Source of the DNA: Clostridia bacterium
Lineage (GTDB): Bacteria; Bacillota; Clostridia; Oscillospirales; CAG-272
Length of the DNA: 64,000 nucleotides
Direction: 5' to 3'
Assembly (NCBI GenBank): GCA_017502135.1
Contig: JAFVVP010000001.1
Span: 64,544-128,543 of the forward strand
The notes beneath the pieces are model-generated. The model did not search any database and was not told where the DNA came from. It saw only the letters and a program-made list of their open reading frames with translations. Made by a program: the position numbers and the translations under genes. Shown here piece by piece: positions 17,125 through 26,224 of the stretch; the first letter of the stretch is position 1, and each line of letters starts with the position of its first letter.

Positions 17125-19221
17125 TTATTTGTCAAGTTCAAAATAGTGATCGAATACGTCGCGCACCGCGTAGCCGGCATCCGTGCCGTTGGCGCCGTGC
17201 TCAATGAGGCACGTAACCGCGATACGCGGGTCGTCAAACGGGGCAAACGCGGTGAAAATCGCGTGGTCGCTCTCGTTTTCGTTGACCTGCGCCGTGCCCG
17301 TCTTACCGCCGATCTCAATGGGGTAGGAGGAAAATACGCGCGCGGCAGATCCGTTTTCCGTTACGCGCCGCATGGCGTTCAGAAGTACGTCGTGCACCTC
17401 TTTCTCAAGGGTGATTGAGTTGTCTGCCACGGTAGGCTCGGCTTTGTAGAGCACCTCGCCCGTGTGGAACGATTCCACCTTGTAGAGAATGTGCGCCTGC
17501 ATACGCGTGCCGCTGTTGATGATCGAGGACATATAGACACTCAGCTGTAAGGGCGTGAACAGATTATCCGACTGCCCGATCGCCGCCGCCAGCGTATCGC
17601 CGGGGTTCCACGCACCGAGTCCGTTCTCGTTTCGGTAATCGGGGCCCGCGAGCACACCCGTCTGTTCACCGAGCTCGATGCCCGTTTTCACGCCGAGGCC
17701 GAACGCACGGTCGTAGCGGTTCATCGTATCAATTGTGAGCAGCCGCCCTACTTCGTAAAAGAAGTAGTTGCAGGACACCTGAATGGCGGTCGTAACGTTG
17801 ATGGGCCCGTGGCTGCCGCCGTACATATTGTAGATCCAGCAGGTGGGCGTGTAGGTGGAGTAATAATCGTAGACGCCCGTTGCGGTGATCTCCGTTTTAG
17901 GGGTGATGATCCCTTCGGTGAGAGCCGCCGCCGCCACGCCGATCTTGAACGTTGATCCGGGCGGATACGTACCGTGGAGCGCACGGTTGTAGAGGGGACC
18001 GCGCGCGTCATTGTAGAGAGCCGTGGCGTCGGTGGAGTACGTAGCGAGATTAAACGTGGGGTATGAGGCGAGCGCCAGTACCTCGCCGGTCTTTACGTCC
18101 ACGGCGGTGAGCGCACCGGAATCAGCGTCCTCGCCGGAGAATTCCTTGCCGCTTTTCGTGGCGGTCTCTACGATGTAGCTTATGTTGCTTGCTAAGGCGT
18201 CCTCCGCCTTCATCTGCATTTCGATGTCAATCGTCAAATATACGTTCGCGCCTGCACGCGGCTCGCGGCTGACGTACTCGTCAATGACGTTGCCGTAGGC
18301 GTCTTCCACGATCGTGCGTTCACCGTCTTCGCCGCGGAGATACGCCTCAAACGCCTGCTCCGCACCTGAGATGCCTACGGTCGCATCGAGCGGATAGCCG
18401 AGGTTTGTGTAATACTCCACGTACGCGGATTGGATCTTGCCCACGCGGCCGAGAATGTGTGAGGCGTAGCCGGGATAGGTGTAGGCGCGGGTAGCCGAGG
18501 TATAGGGCTTCGTGCCGCGCAGGCCTGCCTCCGCAATGCGGGAGAGCAGCTTGAAGGATACGTTTTCAAGAAGGGTGTACGGCGTAATCTTCGAGAAATC
18601 CCTCAACTCCATATCGAGACGGACGGTGAGAAGAATCGCCGCCGTATCGGGATCGTAGTTGTAGGTGAGGCTTCCGTCTTTGTCCGTGTCTACGATGCCG
18701 TAGCGCTTCATAAGAACGGCCGCGGTATCCTGGGCGGGGCTTTCCTTTGTGAGAGACAGATCGGTTACGAGTTTATAAAATTTCCGTCCGTAGCTCGTTT
18801 CGAGATACGGGTCGTTGTATTCGAAATAAAGCGTCTCGCCGTCCGGTGCGACGGAGGAGGCAAAGGGGGAAGCGGGAAGGGTAAACGTGCCCGATTCATC
18901 CAAAGCGGCGGCGTGGGACAGAACCGCGAGGATAACTTCGTTTTTATCTTTTTGTGCGGCGGGCATACTGCCGGCATCGAGGTGGATCGAGTAGGTGTAC
19001 TCGTTTACGACGAGCGGCTTTCCGTTACGGTCGTAGATCTCGCCTCTTTGTGCCTGAATGATTTCCTTGCGGTATTTGTAATCGTTGCCGGTCGCCATCG
19101 TATAAAAATCCTGGCCGGCGATCTGGATGTTGATGAGGCGCGCGATGTATATAAGGCTAACGAGGATGAAGAAAGCGGCGAGAGATATGTATCGGGCGGT
19201 AAAGGCGCGTTTTTGTTTCAT
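17125..19221 (-). CDS. penicillin-binding protein 2 (elongasome transpeptidase)
   Basis: 698 residues with an N-terminal membrane anchor (residues ~10-30), a dimerisation/pedestal domain and a transpeptidase domain. The catalytic motifs are intact: SxxK as GSTFK, SxN as VSCNYFF, and KTG as GGKTGTAQV. Together with the adjoining mreBCD genes this identifies the class B PBP that cross-links side-wall peptidoglycan (MrdA/PbpA type). It is the last gene of the long minus-strand cluster that begins at zapA and begins 36 bases after mreD. The partner glycosyltransferase RodA is not in the window. Confidence 0.92.
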   Translation of the reverse strand: MKQKRAFTARYISLAAFFILVSLIYIARLINIQIAGQDFYTMATGNDYKYRKEIIQAQRGEIYDRNGKPLVVNEYTYSIHLDAGSMPAAQKDKNEVILAVLSHAAALDESGTFTLPASPFASSVAPDGETLYFEYNDPYLETSYGRKFYKLVTDLSLTKESPAQDTAAVLMKRYGIVDTDKDGSLTYNYDPDTAAILLTVRLDMELRDFSKITPYTLLENVSFKLLSRIAEAGLRGTKPYTSATRAYTYPGYASHILGRVGKIQSAYVEYYTNLGYPLDATVGISGAEQAFEAYLRGEDGERTIVEDAYGNVIDEYVSREPRAGANVYLTIDIEMQMKAEDALASNISYIVETATKSGKEFSGEDADSGALTAVDVKTGEVLALASYPTFNLATYSTDATALYNDARGPLYNRALHGTYPPGSTFKIGVAAAALTEGIITPKTEITATGVYDYYSTYTPTCWIYNMYGGSHGPINVTTAIQVSCNYFFYEVGRLLTIDTMNRYDRAFGLGVKTGIELGEQTGVLAGPDYRNENGLGAWNPGDTLAAAIGQSDNLFTPLQLSVYMSSIINSGTRMQAHILYKVESFHTGEVLYKAEPTVADNSITLEKEVHDVLLNAMRRVTENGSAARVFSSYPIEIGGKTGTAQVNENESDHAIFTAFAPFDDPRIAVTCLIEHGANGTDAGYAVRDVFDHYFELDK

Positions 19222-19257
19222 GGTATTCTTCTTCCTCCTTGCGGTTAGGTGTCGAGG

Positions 19258-20088
19258 TTAGAGTGTTTCCGTCCGCTCCGCACGGGATTTATGGAACGGG
19301 TGGAGTGAGAGGTATACGGTCAGATGAGCGACGATGGCAAGACAGAATGTGGCGGCGTATTCCGGCAGAACGACCGAGCCGGCGAGGGGGAAGAAGTGAA
19401 TTTCGTCCACCGCCCCGGAAAGGTAAAAAAAAGTCAGAATCGCACGCCCTACGCCGGAGATGGCGGTATAGAGGATACGCACGGGCACGGAGTCTGTGAA
19501 GTACAGCGTAGTTACAATCGGAGCAAAATATCCCGCTATCATGTAGAAGAGGGGCAGAAGCACGGTGCCCGTCGAACCGAGCGACTCGATCACGAACGCG
19601 GCGGCGATGCCCGAGACGGCACCCCATTTTTCGCCCTCCGTCATGCCGATTGCGATCACCAGCGGGAGCATCAGATCGGGGATAGCGCCGAACGGACGAA
19701 AACGGGCGAATACCGTTGTTTGAAGAAGTGCAAAAAAGAAAATGAGCCCCACCGTGAGCAGTGCTTTCACGACGAAATCCCCCTCGGGGAGAAGATACGG
19801 CAAAGAGGAAATCTTTTGCTTCAGAAAAGCGAGGAGCCATTTCCAAATCGCGCGGATTCCCTCACGGAGTTTGTCCCATGAGATGCCCAGCCCCCCTTTT
19901 TTCGGTGTGGGCTTTGGGTGTGTCTTTCGTGTGTTTTTCGGGGAGCCCTGCGGGATGCTTTGTCGGGCATTGGTAGGCGCGGCCTGTGTCTTCGGCGCCG
20001 TTTTTTGCGACGGCACCGCTTTCGTTTGCAGTTCAAGAACGGCACGGTCGACGCGCCGTTTTTTCGGCTTATTCTGTAACGGTTTCAT
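19258..20088 (-). CDS. mreD: rod-shape protein MreD with long basic N-terminal extension
   Basis: 276 residues; typical MreD is about 160-175. The C-terminal ~175 residues carry five or six membrane segments and the PDLMLPLVIAIGMTEGEKWG motif of MreD, which joins MreC, MreB, RodA and PBP2 in the elongasome. The first ~100 residues are Lys/Pro/Gln-rich (KPTPKKGG...), probably disordered and cytosolic, then an amphipathic Trp-rich helix. The start overlaps the mreC 3' end by 20 bases, which supports coupling and this start, though a later one cannot be excluded. Confidence 0.87.
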   Translation of the reverse strand: MKPLQNKPKKRRVDRAVLELQTKAVPSQKTAPKTQAAPTNARQSIPQGSPKNTRKTHPKPTPKKGGLGISWDKLREGIRAIWKWLLAFLKQKISSLPYLLPEGDFVVKALLTVGLIFFFALLQTTVFARFRPFGAIPDLMLPLVIAIGMTEGEKWGAVSGIAAAFVIESLGSTGTVLLPLFYMIAGYFAPIVTTLYFTDSVPVRILYTAISGVGRAILTFFYLSGAVDEIHFFPLAGSVVLPEYAATFCLAIVAHLTVYLSLHPFHKSRAERTETL

Positions 20089-20908
20089 ATTCGGTAATAA
20101 TCATCACTTGGTGAAGGTCGGAAAGCGATACGGCGGGGGAGATCCGCGCGGTGATCGTGCGGCTGTATTCGTCGGAGAGAACCTCGGTAACGTAGCCGAT
20201 GACGAGATCGCGGGGATAGACGCTGCCGTAACCGGTCGTAAGGATGCGGTCGCCCACCTTTACGTCGGAATCGGCGTGAAGGTAGGTGATTTCGCAAAGT
20301 CCCTCGGCGGCGAGAGAAAAGCTTCCTTCCACAAGACCGAGTTCACCCGTCCGCTCCACGTACGCGCCGATAGAGGCGGCGGATTCGAGGAGCGTCGTTA
20401 CCTTGGACCAGGTAAGACCCACCTCGGAGACGTAGCCGATGACGCCCTCCGCGCTGACGACGGGCATTCCTTTCTTGATTCCGTGGGCGGAGCCTTGGTC
20501 TACCGTGAAGACGGTCATGTAATTGCCGCTCTCCCGCCCCGTGATCTTGGCGGCGGAAAGGTGGAAATCGGTATGCGCCCGCTTCATCTCCAGAAACGTT
20601 GCGAGCCATTCGTTCAGGTTTTCGGTCTCCTCAGCGTTATAGAGACGGTCGCGGAGCGCGGCGTTCTCTTGTTTTAAGGCGGCATTCTCCGCTACGAGTT
20701 CATCGAACTCGGTAAAGTACGAGGAGAAGCCGTCGATCGCGTCGGTTATGTAGTTGAATCCCTTCTGGAGAGGGGTGAGGAGAACGTTCGTGAAGTTTCG
20801 AAGAGGCATATGAGCGCCCGCAGCGGACAAAGCCGTAGGCACCAAAGCCGCAAGAACGGCTATGATGACGGCGGTTATGAAAAATTTGTTTTTCAGAAAT
20901 GGCCGCAT
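20069..20908 (-). CDS. mreC: rod-shape-determining protein MreC
   Basis: 279 residues: a short cytosolic start, one membrane helix (FITAVIIAVLAALVPTAL), a coiled coil around residues 75-110 (ELVAENAALKQENAALRDR), and the two-domain beta-barrel extracellular part (KKGMPVVSAEGVIGYVSEVG, VGDRILTTGYGSVYP). MreC bridges cytosolic MreB filaments to periplasm-side wall synthases. It is placed 27 bases after mreB and overlaps mreD. Confidence 0.95.
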   Translation of the reverse strand: MRPFLKNKFFITAVIIAVLAALVPTALSAAGAHMPLRNFTNVLLTPLQKGFNYITDAIDGFSSYFTEFDELVAENAALKQENAALRDRLYNAEETENLNEWLATFLEMKRAHTDFHLSAAKITGRESGNYMTVFTVDQGSAHGIKKGMPVVSAEGVIGYVSEVGLTWSKVTTLLESAASIGAYVERTGELGLVEGSFSLAAEGLCEITYLHADSDVKVGDRILTTGYGSVYPRDLVIGYVTEVLSDEYSRTITARISPAVSLSDLHQVMIITEYETVTE

Positions 20909-20935
20909 AAAGGGTACTCCTTTTCTATCGTTTGA

Positions 20936-21943
20936 TTATCGGCTGCGGAAGGTTACAATACCGGAAAGCTCACCCATGCTTTCGATCACGTGACCGATAC
21001 CGAACGCCACGCAGTCGAGGGGAGATTTTGCAACAGTCGTGCGGATGCCGGTTACCTGGCTGATGAGCAGATCCAGACCGTTGAGGAGCGCGCCGCCGCC
21101 TGCGAGCATAATGCCGTTGTCGTAAATATCGGATGCAAGCTCCGGCGGGGTGTTTTCGAGAGTGGTGCGAATGCATTCGATGATGTGCGCGACTTCCTCT
21201 GCCATCGCCTTGCGGATCTCCGCCGAGGAGACGGCGATCGTCGCCGGCAGACCGTTCAGAAGATTTCGTCCGCGCACGACCATCGTTCCGCGATCTGTCT
21301 GCGGATGGACACTGCCGATGTTCTTTTTGAGCATTTCTGCGGTCATCTCGCCGATGAGGATGTTGTGCTCTCGCTTCATGTATGCGATGATTGCCTCGTC
21401 AAGCTCGTCGCCGGCAGAGCGAAGCGAAGTCGAAAGAACGATGCCGCCAAGGCTGATGACCGCCACTTCCGTCGTACCGCCGCCGATGTCAACGATCATG
21501 CAGCCCTGCGCGTTTCCGACCTTCAGCCCCGAGCCGATGGCAGCCGCGATCGGTTCTTCGATCAGAGCTACGGACTGCGCGCCGGCTTCCAGGGTAACGT
21601 CCTGCACGGCGCGTTTTTCTACTTCGGTGACGCCGTAGGGAATACAGATGATCACGCGGGGACGGCTGAAAAGGGAATTGCCCGCCGCGCGGTTGAAGAA
21701 ATGGTGCAGCATGGATGCCGTTACGTCAAATTCCGCGATAACGCCGTCTTTGAGGGGGCGCATAGCCGTAATGGAGCCGGGGGTCTTGCCCAGCATGAGT
21801 TTTGCCTCGTTGCCTACGGCGACCACGCGGCGCGTGCGCGCTTCCACGGCAACGACGGACGGTTCTCTCAGAACGATTCCCTTGCCTTTTACGTAGACGA
21901 TGGTGTTGGCGGTACCGAGATCAATACCGATACTCTTTCCCAT
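20936..21943 (-). CDS. mreB: rod-shape-determining actin homologue MreB
   Basis: 335 residues of the actin/Hsp70 fold. Recognisable are the N-terminal phosphate loop GIDLGTANTIVYVKGKG, GSITAMRPLKDGVIADF-like block, IVDIGGGTTEVAVISLGG, and LAGGGALLNGLD. It polymerises on the inner membrane and guides elongation-specific wall synthesis. The start is set by GGAGGAGG directly upstream. A short CCGCCC/GGGCGG hairpin at 21959-21975 abuts that ribosome site and could modulate translation, which is inference. Confidence 0.97.
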   Translation of the reverse strand: MGKSIGIDLGTANTIVYVKGKGIVLREPSVVAVEARTRRVVAVGNEAKLMLGKTPGSITAMRPLKDGVIAEFDVTASMLHHFFNRAAGNSLFSRPRVIICIPYGVTEVEKRAVQDVTLEAGAQSVALIEEPIAAAIGSGLKVGNAQGCMIVDIGGGTTEVAVISLGGIVLSTSLRSAGDELDEAIIAYMKREHNILIGEMTAEMLKKNIGSVHPQTDRGTMVVRGRNLLNGLPATIAVSSAEIRKAMAEEVAHIIECIRTTLENTPPELASDIYDNGIMLAGGGALLNGLDLLISQVTGIRTTVAKSPLDCVAFGIGHVIESMGELSGIVTFRSR

Positions 21944-22011
21944 TTGGTGATTCCTCCTCCGCCCGAGGGCGGAATTCCTTTCGATTTATCGTTAAGTTTT
22001 TTGTTTTCGTA

Positions 22012-22590
22012 TTAAAAGAGCGGGAAGGCGAACTCAATGCGCAGAATTTCGCCCACGAGCGAGACGGGGAGTCCCACTACGTTTGCGTAGTCGCCCTCAA
22101 TGCCCGAGACGAAGAAGGCGGCGCGACCCTGAATCCCGTAGGCGCCCGCTTTGTCCATCGGCTCGCCCGTTTTGATGTAGGCGTCAATCTCCTCCTCAGA
22201 GATGATTCGCATCCGTACGGCGGTCCTTTCGTGGCGGGTAACGGTTTTCATCCCGTCGGTCACGGTTACGCCGGTAAATACGTGATGCTCCCGTCCGGAG
22301 AGGGAGAGAAGCATCCGTTTTGCGTCGAGTTCGTCGCGCGGCTTCCCGAGAATGCCCCCGTCCAGTGCTACGACGGTGTCCGCCGCCAAAATGATAGACC
22401 CTGCGGGAGCAATCGGCAGTACCGCCTCCGCTTTGCGTGCGGAAAGGATATCTACCGCTTCGTGGGGTGCGATGCCGCTTGGCAGGGATTCATCCGTGTC
22501 CGCACTCAGAACGGTGTGCGGGATGCCCGCCGCCGTCAGAAGATCGTGCCGCCTGGGGGAGGCGGAGGCTAAAATAAACTGTCTTGTCAT
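22012..22590 (-). CDS. maf: Maf-family nucleoside triphosphate pyrophosphatase
   Basis: 192 residues. Maf proteins hydrolyse dTTP/UTP or modified nucleotides to monophosphates and have been tied to division control. The signature ILASASPRRHDLL is at the N-terminus, followed by ESLPSG, ILAADTVVALDG, KPRDELDAKRML and AGAYGIQGRAAFFV. The gene lies between DUF4321 and mreB, a conserved placement in Firmicutes. Confidence 0.93.
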   Translation of the reverse strand: MTRQFILASASPRRHDLLTAAGIPHTVLSADTDESLPSGIAPHEAVDILSARKAEAVLPIAPAGSIILAADTVVALDGGILGKPRDELDAKRMLLSLSGREHHVFTGVTVTDGMKTVTRHERTAVRMRIISEEEIDAYIKTGEPMDKAGAYGIQGRAAFFVSGIEGDYANVVGLPVSLVGEILRIEFAFPLF

Positions 22591-22594
22591 ACGA

Positions 22595-22852
22595 TTATTT
22601 TTTCCTCACGAGATTGCCGAGTACCACGGCGAGGACGATAAACAGGATAACGGATATGTTAAGATTCAAGGAAACGCCGAACGTTACGGTAAGCACCTTG
22701 AGATCAAACGTGGCAGGGGAGGGCATCCCAAAATCCATGCCGTAGGATAAAAAGGAGAAGAGCGGAATGTCCGAGAGGAGATCGGCGGCAAGCGTGCCGA
22801 CGACGACGCCCACGCAGACAAAAAATAGATTGAGCCAGAATCCTTTTCTCAT
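22595..22852 (-). CDS. DUF4321 small membrane protein
   Basis: 85 residues with two membrane helices (WLNLFFVCVGVVVGTLAADLL and ISVILFIVLAVVLGNLV) joined by a short exterior segment. It resembles DUF4321, a clostridial family encoded next to maf and mreB. The function is unknown. ATG 22852 has AAGGAGGGC upstream at ideal spacing. The start lies 10 bases after dut and the stop 4 bases before maf, firmly inside the operon. Confidence 0.8.
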   Translation of the reverse strand: MRKGFWLNLFFVCVGVVVGTLAADLLSDIPLFSFLSYGMDFGMPSPATFDLKVLTVTFGVSLNLNISVILFIVLAVVLGNLVRKK

Positions 22853-22862
22853 ACGGCCCTCC

Positions 22863-23315
22863 TTACAGTTTTCCCGTTGAGCCGAATCCGCCCGCGCCGC
22901 GCTCTGTTTCATCGAGCGTGGAAACGACGGTGAACTCTGCCGTGCGATAAGGCACGAACATAAGCTGGGCGATCCTCTCGCCGGGGGTTACGGTGTAGTC
23001 TGCTGCTCCGTCGTTTCGGATGCCGACACCGATCTCTCCGCGATAGTCGCGGTCGATGACGCCGATGCCGTTGACGAGCGAGAGCCCGTGCTTGAAAGCG
23101 AGTCCCGATCTGGCGCAAACGATGGCAACGATGCCGTCCTCCTCCATGGAGATGGCGATGCCCGTGGGGATCGCGCGGGATTCACCCTTGGGGATCGTAA
23201 GCGGCGCGTCGATCGCGGCTGTGAGATCGCAGGCGGCGGCGCCCGCCGTTGCATAGCGCGGCAGGGATGAGCCTTCTTTCAAAAGCGTTATGCGAACACC
23301 CAGTTTGTCAGCCAT
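22863..23315 (-). CDS. dut: dUTP diphosphatase
   Basis: 150 residues, the trimeric dUTPase length. It hydrolyses dUTP to dUMP, limiting uracil in DNA. All five motifs are seen: AACDLTA, ARSGLA, NGIGVIDRDYRGEI, GERIAQLMF and the C-terminal arm RGAGGFGSTGKL. It complements the uracil glycosylase encoded at 10321. ATG 23315 follows AAAGGAG. Confidence 0.97.
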   Translation of the reverse strand: MADKLGVRITLLKEGSSLPRYATAGAAACDLTAAIDAPLTIPKGESRAIPTGIAISMEEDGIVAIVCARSGLAFKHGLSLVNGIGVIDRDYRGEIGVGIRNDGAADYTVTPGERIAQLMFVPYRTAEFTVVSTLDETERGAGGFGSTGKL

Positions 23316-23362
23316 AGGAAACTCCTTTTATGTGTTTGTTTGTAGGCGATCGCCGAAAACAG

Positions 23363-25429
23363 TTATTTCAGCCGTCGGATCGCCGACGGATTTCGGGGCG
23401 CGCGCCCCTCTTTGTATGCGGTGATGATTTCGGCGGCTTCCTTTTTCGATTCTGTGGTGAAAAGGAAATGCCACCTTTCGGCACCGAGCGAGGAGAGCGT
23501 CGCCGCCTTGTCTGCCATATAGACGGGGATGCTGTTGTATAGGATGTTGGTGCAGTCGTACATCCCGACGATCGGGAAGGATGCACCGGTGCGGTCTTTG
23601 AGAGAAGCCATGCAGAGGTGGTTTTTCTCCACCGTGTCGTTCTCCGTAAATCCGCCCGCGCCGTGTATGCGGCACGCACTGCCGCCGTCGGAGATCGCAC
23701 AGCGGAGCGTCAGCATAAGAGGGAGACGGCCGTACACGATCACGGATTTTGGGGCGCGTATGGCGCGCATCGCACCGAGCGGTAATTCCGGCGAGAGCGT
23801 TACGGCGTCAGCACCCATTTTGATGATTTCGTCGGCGCAAAAGCCGTTGAATACATTGAGACGCAGCGAAGCGGTAACGGGAATTCCCATCTTTCCCCCG
23901 AGAGCGATCTGTGCGGGGCTGTGCGCCAGCACCGATTTGGGCGAGGCGAGCGAAAGCGCTGCTTCGAGTTGTCCCATCCGTTTGTCGGGTGCGTACTCCG
24001 GCAGAGCGACCGAGTAGTCCTTCGTGCGGCAGTGAAGCGGGAGATAGATCTCGTCAAAAAACGACTCTGCCTGTGCGGGTATCTGCCCCGGTGAGAGAAA
24101 TTCTGCCGTGTAAATCGGCTTTTTGCCGTGTGTTTCGGGATAGGTCGGCATCTCGTGGACAACGTCCAAGGCCCGCCGTGCGGGCGGTGCGTTCAGCGCG
24201 GCTATGGCATCGCGCCTAAGCACGTTCAGCTGTGCCGGCGTTACGAACAGACCGTCTTCCATATCGGCGGTAAACGTGTCGAGTATGAAAGGCGTGCCGC
24301 CGAGTTTTTCGATGTTCTTTAGGGCAGCGTCTGCCGTCAAGGGAACGGTGCGCGCCTCGGTAGGTGTAACACCCGTTACGGTAACGGTGCGCTCGCCCAC
24401 GGTGACGGATAAGGTGATCGGCATTTCAGCCTTTACGGTCAGATGCGTTGAGATAGGTACGCGCTTTGTAAGTCCTTCGAAGACTTCGGCAGATTTACTG
24501 TTCTCGGTATCCACCTCGCGCCGTATGCCGAGCATGCCGACGTATCGCTTTTTCAAGTATCCGTCGGAGAATCCGTCGCGGCTGAAAAGAGCGGCCAGAG
24601 ATTCAATTTCTTCCTTCGTCGCATCGCGTCGCCCGTCGAGAAGTGCGCGGTACATCTTCGTTACGCCCCAGACGTAGTCCGGCGATTTCTGCCGTCCTTC
24701 GATTTTGAGGGAGGTAACACCGCTTAAAAGGATCTCGCGGACGTGCGAGGCGAGGCACATATCCTTGAGACTTAAGGGGTACTCAGACTTCGATACACCC
24801 GTCGTCCCCGCTACCATATAAGGAAGACGGCACGGCTGGGCGCATTCGCCGCGGTTGCCGCTTCGCCCGCCCATAGCGTAACTGAGCATGCACTGCCCTG
24901 AGAAGGAGACGCAGTGCGCGCCGTGGATAAACATTTCGATCTCCAAGGGAGAATTGGCAGTGAGTGACATGATCTGGCCGAGGGAAAGCTCTCTCGGACA
25001 CACCATGCGCGAAAATCCCAGCTTCGAAAGTTCCAAAGCATCCCGTGAGGAGACGCCCGAGAGCTGTGTGCTCGCATGAAGCGGAAGATCGGGGAAGCGC
25101 TCACGAATAAGCGACGCCGCACCGAGATCCGCGATGATGAGCGCATCCGCGCCGGCATCGTTCAAAACGGACACCGTGTCGAGGAGTTCCGGAATCTCGC
25201 CGTCGCGGAGACGCGTGTTCACCGTGATGTACGATTTCACGCCGTGCGCACGGCAAAGAGCGATCGCATCAGTGATCTCACTGTGGTCGAAGTTTTTCGC
25301 TCGCATCCGCGCGCTGAAGCGGACGGAGCCGAAGTATACCGCGTCCGCGCCGCCTTCAATGGCGGCAGAGAGTGCTTCAGGTGATCCCGCAGGCGCTAAA
25401 AGCTCGGGCAGATCGGTTTTCAGATGCAT
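23363..25429 (-). CDS. U32-family peptidase-like protein with DUF3656
   Basis: 688 residues. The N-terminal ~340 residues match the peptidase U32 family (LLAPAGSPEALSAAIEGGADAVYFG; HGAHCVSFSGQCMLSYAMGGRSGNRG, with CAQPCR). The cysteines are those linked to an Fe-S cluster in RlhA/TrhP, members that hydroxylate RNA bases using prephenate. A middle DUF3656-like region and a second barrel-like half follow. A role in rRNA (C2501) or tRNA hydroxylation is the best family-based guess. The start is one base after the zapA stop, so the two are coupled. Confidence 0.85.
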   Translation of the reverse strand: MHLKTDLPELLAPAGSPEALSAAIEGGADAVYFGSVRFSARMRAKNFDHSEITDAIALCRAHGVKSYITVNTRLRDGEIPELLDTVSVLNDAGADALIIADLGAASLIRERFPDLPLHASTQLSGVSSRDALELSKLGFSRMVCPRELSLGQIMSLTANSPLEIEMFIHGAHCVSFSGQCMLSYAMGGRSGNRGECAQPCRLPYMVAGTTGVSKSEYPLSLKDMCLASHVREILLSGVTSLKIEGRQKSPDYVWGVTKMYRALLDGRRDATKEEIESLAALFSRDGFSDGYLKKRYVGMLGIRREVDTENSKSAEVFEGLTKRVPISTHLTVKAEMPITLSVTVGERTVTVTGVTPTEARTVPLTADAALKNIEKLGGTPFILDTFTADMEDGLFVTPAQLNVLRRDAIAALNAPPARRALDVVHEMPTYPETHGKKPIYTAEFLSPGQIPAQAESFFDEIYLPLHCRTKDYSVALPEYAPDKRMGQLEAALSLASPKSVLAHSPAQIALGGKMGIPVTASLRLNVFNGFCADEIIKMGADAVTLSPELPLGAMRAIRAPKSVIVYGRLPLMLTLRCAISDGGSACRIHGAGGFTENDTVEKNHLCMASLKDRTGASFPIVGMYDCTNILYNSIPVYMADKAATLSSLGAERWHFLFTTESKKEAAEIITAYKEGRAPRNPSAIRRLK

Positions 25430-25430
25430 C

Positions 25431-26009
25431 TTATTTGGCGTCGCCGCTCGGACGGCCGCGCAGGAGGTCTTCTATCTGGCGGATCTTGTCGCCGCCGTTG
25501 TCTTTTTCTTTGAGCGCTTCCGTCTCGTTTTTCGGGCGCAGAAGCGTTTCGATCTCTTTGACCTTGTCAGCACGGGGAGATGGTTTTTCGGCGGATGCCT
25601 TTTTTGCCTGCGTTTCTTCTGCTTTCGACTTTGCGGCCTGCTTTTTCGGTTTTGCTTCTTCCTTCGGTGCGGCAGGCTTTTCTTCCTTTACGGCTTTCGC
25701 ATCGGAAGCCTCGGCTGCCGTATCGTCCGTGCGGAGGCGGCGCAGGTTGGCCTCGTACAGAGAGATCTGTGTTTCGAGGTTTTTGATTTTCTTTTCCAGT
25801 TTCACTTTTTCGCCGAGCGCGTCGAGTGCGCAGAGGAGGGCCGCGTCAATTTTCGCGCACCGTTTGTTCTGTACGGTCAAGGTGCGGATAAGCGTGTCCA
25901 GACGGGAAACAATATCCTTAACAAACTCTTCGGATTCATCCGTGAGGATGGAGAGCTGTACGTCAGCGATCTCGATTTCGTATTTCTGCTTCATTTTGTT
26001 CTGGTTCAT
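25431..26009 (-). CDS. zapA: cell-division protein ZapA with long C-terminal tail
   Basis: 192 residues; ordinary ZapA is about 90-110. Residues ~7-105 form the ZapA domain (EIEIADVQLSILTDESEEFV) plus a coiled coil (LGEKVKLEKKIKNLETQISLYEANLR). ZapA bundles FtsZ filaments. A Lys/Ala/Glu-rich linker leads to two short copies of one motif, VKEIETLLRPK and IRQIEDLLRGR, separated by ~17 residues. ATG 26009 has GGAG at 8 bases. It is first in the cluster leading to the U32 gene and mreBCD. Confidence 0.85.
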   Translation of the reverse strand: MNQNKMKQKYEIEIADVQLSILTDESEEFVKDIVSRLDTLIRTLTVQNKRCAKIDAALLCALDALGEKVKLEKKIKNLETQISLYEANLRRLRTDDTAAEASDAKAVKEEKPAAPKEEAKPKKQAAKSKAEETQAKKASAEKPSPRADKVKEIETLLRPKNETEALKEKDNGGDKIRQIEDLLRGRPSGDAK

Positions 26010-26058
26010 AATCTTTTCTCCGTTTCGTGAATTTCTCGGCGTGATTGCCGCTTTCCTC

Positions 26059-26086
26059 TTGATTTATTTATGGAGTGTGATATAAT
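26059..26086 (+). promoter_or_regulatory. probable promoter of proBA
   Basis: TTGATT (26059-26064), a 16-base spacer and TATAAT (26081-26086). It leaves an AT-rich leader of about 130 bases, in which a second isolated TATAAT (26130) also occurs. No T-box or other riboswitch is recognisable in it. Confidence 0.55.
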
Positions 26087-26224
26087 AAGAGTACAATTCT
26101 GCATGAAAGTACAAATACTCATCTTTAATTATAATATATTCTCAGCTTAAATGAAATACATTTCGAAAAAAACCTGAAAAATTTTTATGAAAATTTGAGA
26201 AAACGGGAGCAAAAATATACAGTT

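Noticed and set aside
26087..26224. Possible T-box or other riboswitch before proB
   Set aside because: The leader is AT-rich with no T-box sequence, specifier-loop pattern or terminator/antiterminator pair that I can see.
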